Source of the DNA: Acinetobacter variabilis
Lineage (GTDB): Bacteria > Pseudomonadota > Gammaproteobacteria > Pseudomonadales > Moraxellaceae
Assembly: GCF_000369625.1 (NCBI RefSeq)
Contig: NZ_KB850112.1
Span: 213,571 to 277,570 of the forward strand
Length of the DNA stretch: 64,000 bases
Direction of reading: 5' to 3'
This document shows positions 56,116 to 64,000 of this stretch, piece by piece. The position numbers and the translations under genes were made by a program. The notes under the pieces were generated by a model that worked only from the letters and a program-made list of their open reading frames with translations, was not told the origin of the DNA and made no database searches. The stretch's first letter is position 1. Each line of letters starts with the position of its first letter.

Positions 56116-56526
56116 ATGGTTCTGCGGGGAGGTCTGCTACTTTCCTTTGTAGCGGTATTTCTACAGATTGCTGTATTCTTACAGCCTTTGCTGCCGAAGC
56201 AATATCAGGTTGCTCCGGTCTGTGAAACCATCACGCGTGCCCTTTTAGTTTCCTCTCATGTTCATTCTGAACATCCTGCTCATCATCTTGATCAGCATCC
56301 TATTTCCTCGGACTCCATGGCGCATGAACACGATGCTAGTCATCAGTGTCAGTACTGTACTGTCTATGGCAACCTGGTTTTGCCGCCTGAGCTTGAAGTG
56401 AAAGAAGTCCTGGATCGAATTCAGGTCAGACTATTGGCTTTTGAACAAGCCTTTAAGCATGTCTGGTTTATCCTTCAACGACTCTTTTTAATCCCGCAGG
56501 GACGGGCACCGCCACTGTTTGCATAA
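56116..56526 (+). CDS. DUF2946 family protein
   Basis: About 136 aa. One N-terminal hydrophobic helix (GLLLSFVAVFLQIAVFLQPL) is followed by a His-rich stretch (SSHVHSEHPAHHLDQHP) and the family motif HQCQYCTVYGNLVLPP, ending PQGRAPPLFA. DUF2946 proteins are typically encoded beside copper-type TonB receptors, as here. Metal handling is likely but unproven. AAGGG at 7 nt supports ATG 56116. Confidence 0.82.
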   Translation: MVLRGGLLLSFVAVFLQIAVFLQPLLPKQYQVAPVCETITRALLVSSHVHSEHPAHHLDQHPISSDSMAHEHDASHQCQYCTVYGNLVLPPELEVKEVLDRIQVRLLAFEQAFKHVWFILQRLFLIPQGRAPPLFA

Positions 56527-56597
56527 ATCCACGTTGTTTTGCCTGGGTCTTTACTGACTTAGGCCGTGTTCAATTTATGTATTCAGTGAGATAGAAA

Positions 56598-58664
56598 ATG
56601 GCCCAGCCTAAATTTTCTTTACAGCCCCTTGCGGCTGCGATTTGTGTTGCTTGTTATTCTTCGATGGTGCTGGCAAATGAAGCCATGCCAGTACAAACCA
56701 TGTCACCGATTGTGGTGACTTCAACTGCCGGTAATGATGCTAATGGTCTGATTGTCCGTGCTGATCCGAAACAGCCGATTCAGCCAGTGCCGGCAACCGA
56801 TGGCGCAGATTATCTGCAAAGTATTGTAGGTTTTAGTTCGGTCAATAGCGGAGCAGGTACCAATGGCGATGTGACCTTTCGTGGCATGTTCGGTTCACGC
56901 ATTAAAATCCTGACTGATGGCACAGAAAACTTGGGTGCCTGCCCAAGCCGGATGGATTCGCCCACTTCATATATTTCTCCAGAAAGTTATGACCGTATTT
57001 CAGTGATTAAAGGTCCTCAAACGGTTCAATATGCCAATACAGGTTCTGCTGCAACAGTTATTTTTGAACGTAATCCTGAAAGCTTTACAGAAGATAAAAA
57101 TTACCGTGGACAAGCTAGTGTACTTATGGGCTCTTATGGTCGTTTAGATCATAATGTTGAAGCAGCATTGGGGGATGATAAAAAATACATTCGTTTAAAT
57201 GCGAGCCGATCTGTATCGGATAGTTATAAGGATGGTGATAACAATAAAGTTCCATCAGATTGGGAAAGATGGAATACCGATATTGCATTAGGTTGGACAC
57301 CTGATGAAAACACATGGATTGAGTTAACAGGCGGAAAAGCTGATGGCGAAGCTGTTTATGCAGGGCGTGGCATGGATGGTTCACAGTTTGCACGAGAAAG
57401 CTTAGGTTTGCGTGTTGAGAAGAAAAATATTACAGATGTAATTAAGAAAATTGAAGCGCAAGTGAACTATAATTTTAATGACCATATTATGGATAATTAT
57501 AGTTTGAGAAAAGTACCTCAGACACACGATGAAAACCATCAAATGGTAGATAATCCAATGTCTATGCAGGTAACACGCCGTACACTCAATACTCGTTTAG
57601 CTATGACAAGTGAATGGGATAAGACTCAACTTATTACGGGGTTTGATTCTCAACACAATAAACATGCTGGTGGTATGAAGTCGAATAGCATGGATATGCC
57701 ATTAAAAGCTGATATGGAGTTTCAGTCTTATGGTGCTTTTGGTGAATTAACTTATCAATTGGAAGGAAACAATCGTGTTGTATCAGGTGCGCGTATTGAT
57801 CGTGTTGAAATTGATGCTTTAAAAACTCAACACAGCCGCACAGAACTTTTGCCAAGTGCATTTATCCGTTTTGAAAATACTCACCCTAACCATGATGATG
57901 GTAAAACTTATATCGGTTTAGGTTACGTAGAACGTGTGCCAGATTATTGGGAATTGTTTAAAACCGATTACAAAGGTGTAACGGCAAATACTTTCAAAAA
58001 ATTAGAAACAGAGAAAACATTACAGCTTGATTTAGGCTATCAGCATGAACACGGTGCATTTAATTCTTGGGTGTCGGCTTATACAGGCTTAATTAACGAT
58101 TATATTTTGATGGTATATCCACAAACACAATCAAGTGGGCATGGGCATTCAATGCATATGAGTGCTAAGCAAAATACTGTCGATTCAAGAAATGTTGATG
58201 CCATTATTGCTGGTGCGGAAGCAGGTATTGGTTATAACTTTACAGATGCTATTCAAGCAGATGTTAGTGCAATGTACGCTTGGGGTGAGAATACAACTGA
58301 CAATATGCCGCTACCCCAAATCTCTCCATTAGAAGCACGAGTTAACTTGCGCTATATTCAAGACAAATACAATGTTGGGTTATTGTGGCGTGTAGTGGAT
58401 GGTCAAAACCGTATTAGTAAGAATGAAGGTAATATTGTTGGATACGATCTACAGCAAAGCGCAGGTTTTAGCACATTATCGCTAAATGGAACCTATAATT
58501 TAGCAGAAGACATCGATTTATCAGTGGGTATTGATAATGTGTTAGATAAAACCTATACGGAGCATTTGAATAAGATGGGAAATGCAGGTGTCGGTCTGGC
58601 GGCCAATGAACAATTCAATAATATGGGACGAAATTATTGGGCAAGAATCAGTATGAAGTTCTAA
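56598..58664 (+). CDS. TonB-dependent copper receptor (OprC-like)
   Basis: A 688-aa outer-membrane receptor. After a signal peptide (AAAICVACYSSMVLANEAMP region), the TonB box is SPIVVTSTA. The plug contains TFRGMFGSRIKILTDGTENL and GACPSRMDSPTSYISPESYD, characteristic of the copper-receptor subfamily, and VIKGPQTVQYANTGSAATVI. A 22-strand barrel follows, ending GRNYWARISMKF with the terminal Phe. Met/His-rich loops (NKHAGGMKSNSMDMPLK; GHGHSMHMSAK) suit copper. Base composition drops after about 57050. Confidence 0.9.
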   Translation: MAQPKFSLQPLAAAICVACYSSMVLANEAMPVQTMSPIVVTSTAGNDANGLIVRADPKQPIQPVPATDGADYLQSIVGFSSVNSGAGTNGDVTFRGMFGSRIKILTDGTENLGACPSRMDSPTSYISPESYDRISVIKGPQTVQYANTGSAATVIFERNPESFTEDKNYRGQASVLMGSYGRLDHNVEAALGDDKKYIRLNASRSVSDSYKDGDNNKVPSDWERWNTDIALGWTPDENTWIELTGGKADGEAVYAGRGMDGSQFARESLGLRVEKKNITDVIKKIEAQVNYNFNDHIMDNYSLRKVPQTHDENHQMVDNPMSMQVTRRTLNTRLAMTSEWDKTQLITGFDSQHNKHAGGMKSNSMDMPLKADMEFQSYGAFGELTYQLEGNNRVVSGARIDRVEIDALKTQHSRTELLPSAFIRFENTHPNHDDGKTYIGLGYVERVPDYWELFKTDYKGVTANTFKKLETEKTLQLDLGYQHEHGAFNSWVSAYTGLINDYILMVYPQTQSSGHGHSMHMSAKQNTVDSRNVDAIIAGAEAGIGYNFTDAIQADVSAMYAWGENTTDNMPLPQISPLEARVNLRYIQDKYNVGLLWRVVDGQNRISKNEGNIVGYDLQQSAGFSTLSLNGTYNLAEDIDLSVGIDNVLDKTYTEHLNKMGNAGVGLAANEQFNNMGRNYWARISMKF

Positions 58665-58682
58665 TCTGATTAGATTCAGTAC

Positions 58683-58717
58683 AAAAAGCAGGACAAAAGT
58701 TCTGCTTTTTGCTTTTT
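58683..58717 (+). terminator. Terminator of the TonB receptor gene
   Basis: AAAAAGCAGGAC pairs with GTTCTGCTTTTT (one G-T pair), loop AAAA, followed by a second T-run. The rest of 58718-58880 is very AT-rich with no gene visible. Confidence 0.8.
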
Positions 58718-58880
58718 TAATTTAATAAAATTAATAATAATCAAATATTTAATTATTTTGACAATTTCTAAATAAAATAATGAATATTTTTATTAAAATA
58801 TTTTTTATATATAAAACAGTTAATTATAAATATTGTGGTTTATAAAATAAACACACGTTTCAAATGTTTTAAAAAAGGTG

Positions 58881-58908
58881 TTGCAAGGCATCTGAAATGC
58901 TGTAGAAT
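58881..58908 (+). promoter_or_regulatory. rrn operon promoter, distal
   Basis: TTGCAA (58881-58886), 16 bp, TAGAAT (58903-58908), preceded by a very AT-rich stretch that could act as an UP element. About 350 bp upstream of 16S. Confidence 0.65.
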
Positions 58909-59020
58909 GCACATCCATCGGCGGTGATGAAGATTAAAACTTCTGATAAAACAGTAACTTAGCATAAAATAGTTAAGTTGGGTTTTAGAAAGGGGGTTTA
59001 AAAATAATTTTCATTACTGG

Positions 59021-59048
59021 TTGACTTTCTAGAGATAGAGAGTAATAT
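59021..59048 (+). promoter_or_regulatory. rrn operon promoter, proximal
   Basis: TTGACT (59021-59026), 16 bp, TAATAT (59043-59048), about 210 bp upstream of mature 16S. Confidence 0.65.
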
Positions 59049-59258
59049 AGCCGACCTAGCTTGCTACTGACGAAGTAGTAAGAAGATCATTAAGAGATTA
59101 TGAAGAACAACTTGTGTGGATTTTTACTGGTTGATTGATCGAAATTATTTTCATTGATTGATTGGTTTGAATTACTCGAAGTTTATTTGAGCGAAATTTA
59201 AGTCAGGAAATTGATGAGCCAAGTTTAAGAGTTTTACTTATAAAACTCGAAATGATTT

Positions 59259-60796
<1,538 letters not shown>

Positions 60797-60857
60797 ACGA
60801 AAGATTGACGATTGGTAAGAATCCACAACAAGTTGTTCTTCATGACGATGTATCTGA

Positions 60858-60934
<77 letters not shown>

Positions 60935-61037
60935 TGAGCAAGACTTAAAGCACTGCTTTAAGGCGAAGCGCAAGGCAAACGAACGTGAGTGAGTGCGCAG
61001 GCTATAATCTGATACATCGAATCACAAATGATAAGCT

Positions 61038-61113
61038 GGGGACTTAGCTTAGTTGGTAGAGCGCCTGCTTTGCACGCAGGAGGTCAGGAGTTCGACTCTC
61101 CTAGTCTCCACCA
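61038..61113 (+). tRNA. tRNA-Ala (anticodon TGC)
   Basis: 76 nt with acceptor GGGGACT/AGTCTCC, anticodon loop TTTGCAC, T-loop GTTCGACTC and encoded CCA. Second spacer tRNA of the rrn operon. Confidence 0.97.
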
Positions 61114-61492
61114 CTCATTGCGATGCAATGAGTTAAACATTAAGCAAACGAACTGATAGCTTATAGAGCTTAGTAAGAAAGCGGCGTATAATGCGCGGCA
61201 TTGTTATTAATCTCTGTGATTTATCACAGTAATGCAGTCCGACGAGGATGCATTAAATCATTAACAGAATATATTTGAGTTGAAATAATTTGTTCATACT
61301 CATACAAGAGCGGAAACAAGAGATCGCGAGATTGATTGTTGAAGTGATTGAATGAGAACTAGCGAAATTAACTGAATCAAGCGTTTTGGTATATGAATCT
61401 AATTGAAGCTGTACAGTGATTAAGTTCACAAGATCGCAAACAACTACGTTGCTACACTGACTTGTAGGTGTAACGACTGTTTGGGGTTGTAT
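61114..61492. other. 16S-23S spacer, distal part
   Basis: About 380 bp between tRNA-Ala and 23S. It has a small hairpin CTGTGATTTATCACAG near 61215 and sequences expected to pair with the far side of 23S for RNase III processing. No gene is visible. Confidence 0.7.

Positions 61493-64000
<2,508 letters not shown>

Overview
The window comes from a chromosome of the genus Acinetobacter (Gammaproteobacteria, Moraxellaceae). The 16S rRNA has the Acinetobacter-type sequence. The gene set also fits: zur-znuCB/znuA, an atp operon with rho-independent terminators, tsaC-dprA-LysM/def, phoBR and a pirin/OsmC pair. Housekeeping DNA has moderate GC, and several AT-rich accessory blocks interrupt it. I do not assign a species. 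A near-perfect parS site and a plus-strand rrn operon fit an origin-proximal position.

Layout. 1-837: ssuD, cut by the left edge. 1064-4566: a compact satellite-like island (DnaC-like ATPase, DUF1376 protein, small ORF, integrase, excisionase-like protein, Cro/CI-like repressor). 4827-8758: two identical tRNA-Gly genes, bolA, SirB2-like protein, orphan ParA, lipoprotein, LysE-type exporter, DedA. 9240-14635: guaA, an Mrr-type restriction endonuclease between two near-identical terminators, and two GGDEF genes, the first cut by an amber codon. 14819-21395: parS, pirin, OsmC, GST, phoR-phoB with a Pho box, TetR and a divergent SDR. 21477-23039: a decayed IS5-family element fused without target duplication to a broken flavin monooxygenase gene. 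23202-25824: MATE pump and methionine aminotransferase. 26098-31612: orphan type VI secretion module (VgrG, LysM/lysozyme-like/M23 effector, exported immunity candidate). 31666-36931: Dyp peroxidase, RhtB-type exporter, DUF523, zinc-uptake locus with a Zur box. 37009-44330: complete atpIBEFHAGDC operon. 44329-46459: AT-rich insert with an unknown gene, a gene tail and an IS3-family element. 46713-52013: succinate-semialdehyde dehydrogenase, lipoprotein, RcnB-like protein, tandem glutathione peroxidases (one amber-broken) and a DMT exporter. 52236-56023: candidate sRNA, tsaC, amber-broken dprA, LysM protein, def. 56116-58664: DUF2946 protein and copper-type TonB receptor. 58881-64000: rrn operon (16S, tRNA-Ile, tRNA-Ala, partial 23S).

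Functionally, most of the window is core metabolism, envelope and energy. The accessory features are the satellite, the T6SS toxin-immunity cassette, the Mrr nuclease and the IS-scarred loci. The most striking cross-cutting pattern is four otherwise readable frames interrupted by TAG: the GGDEF protein, a glutathione peroxidase, DprA, and one remnant that is also decayed in other ways. Intact neighbours use TAG as an ordinary terminator, so I read these as nonsense lesions and not as recoding, but the pattern deserves a check.
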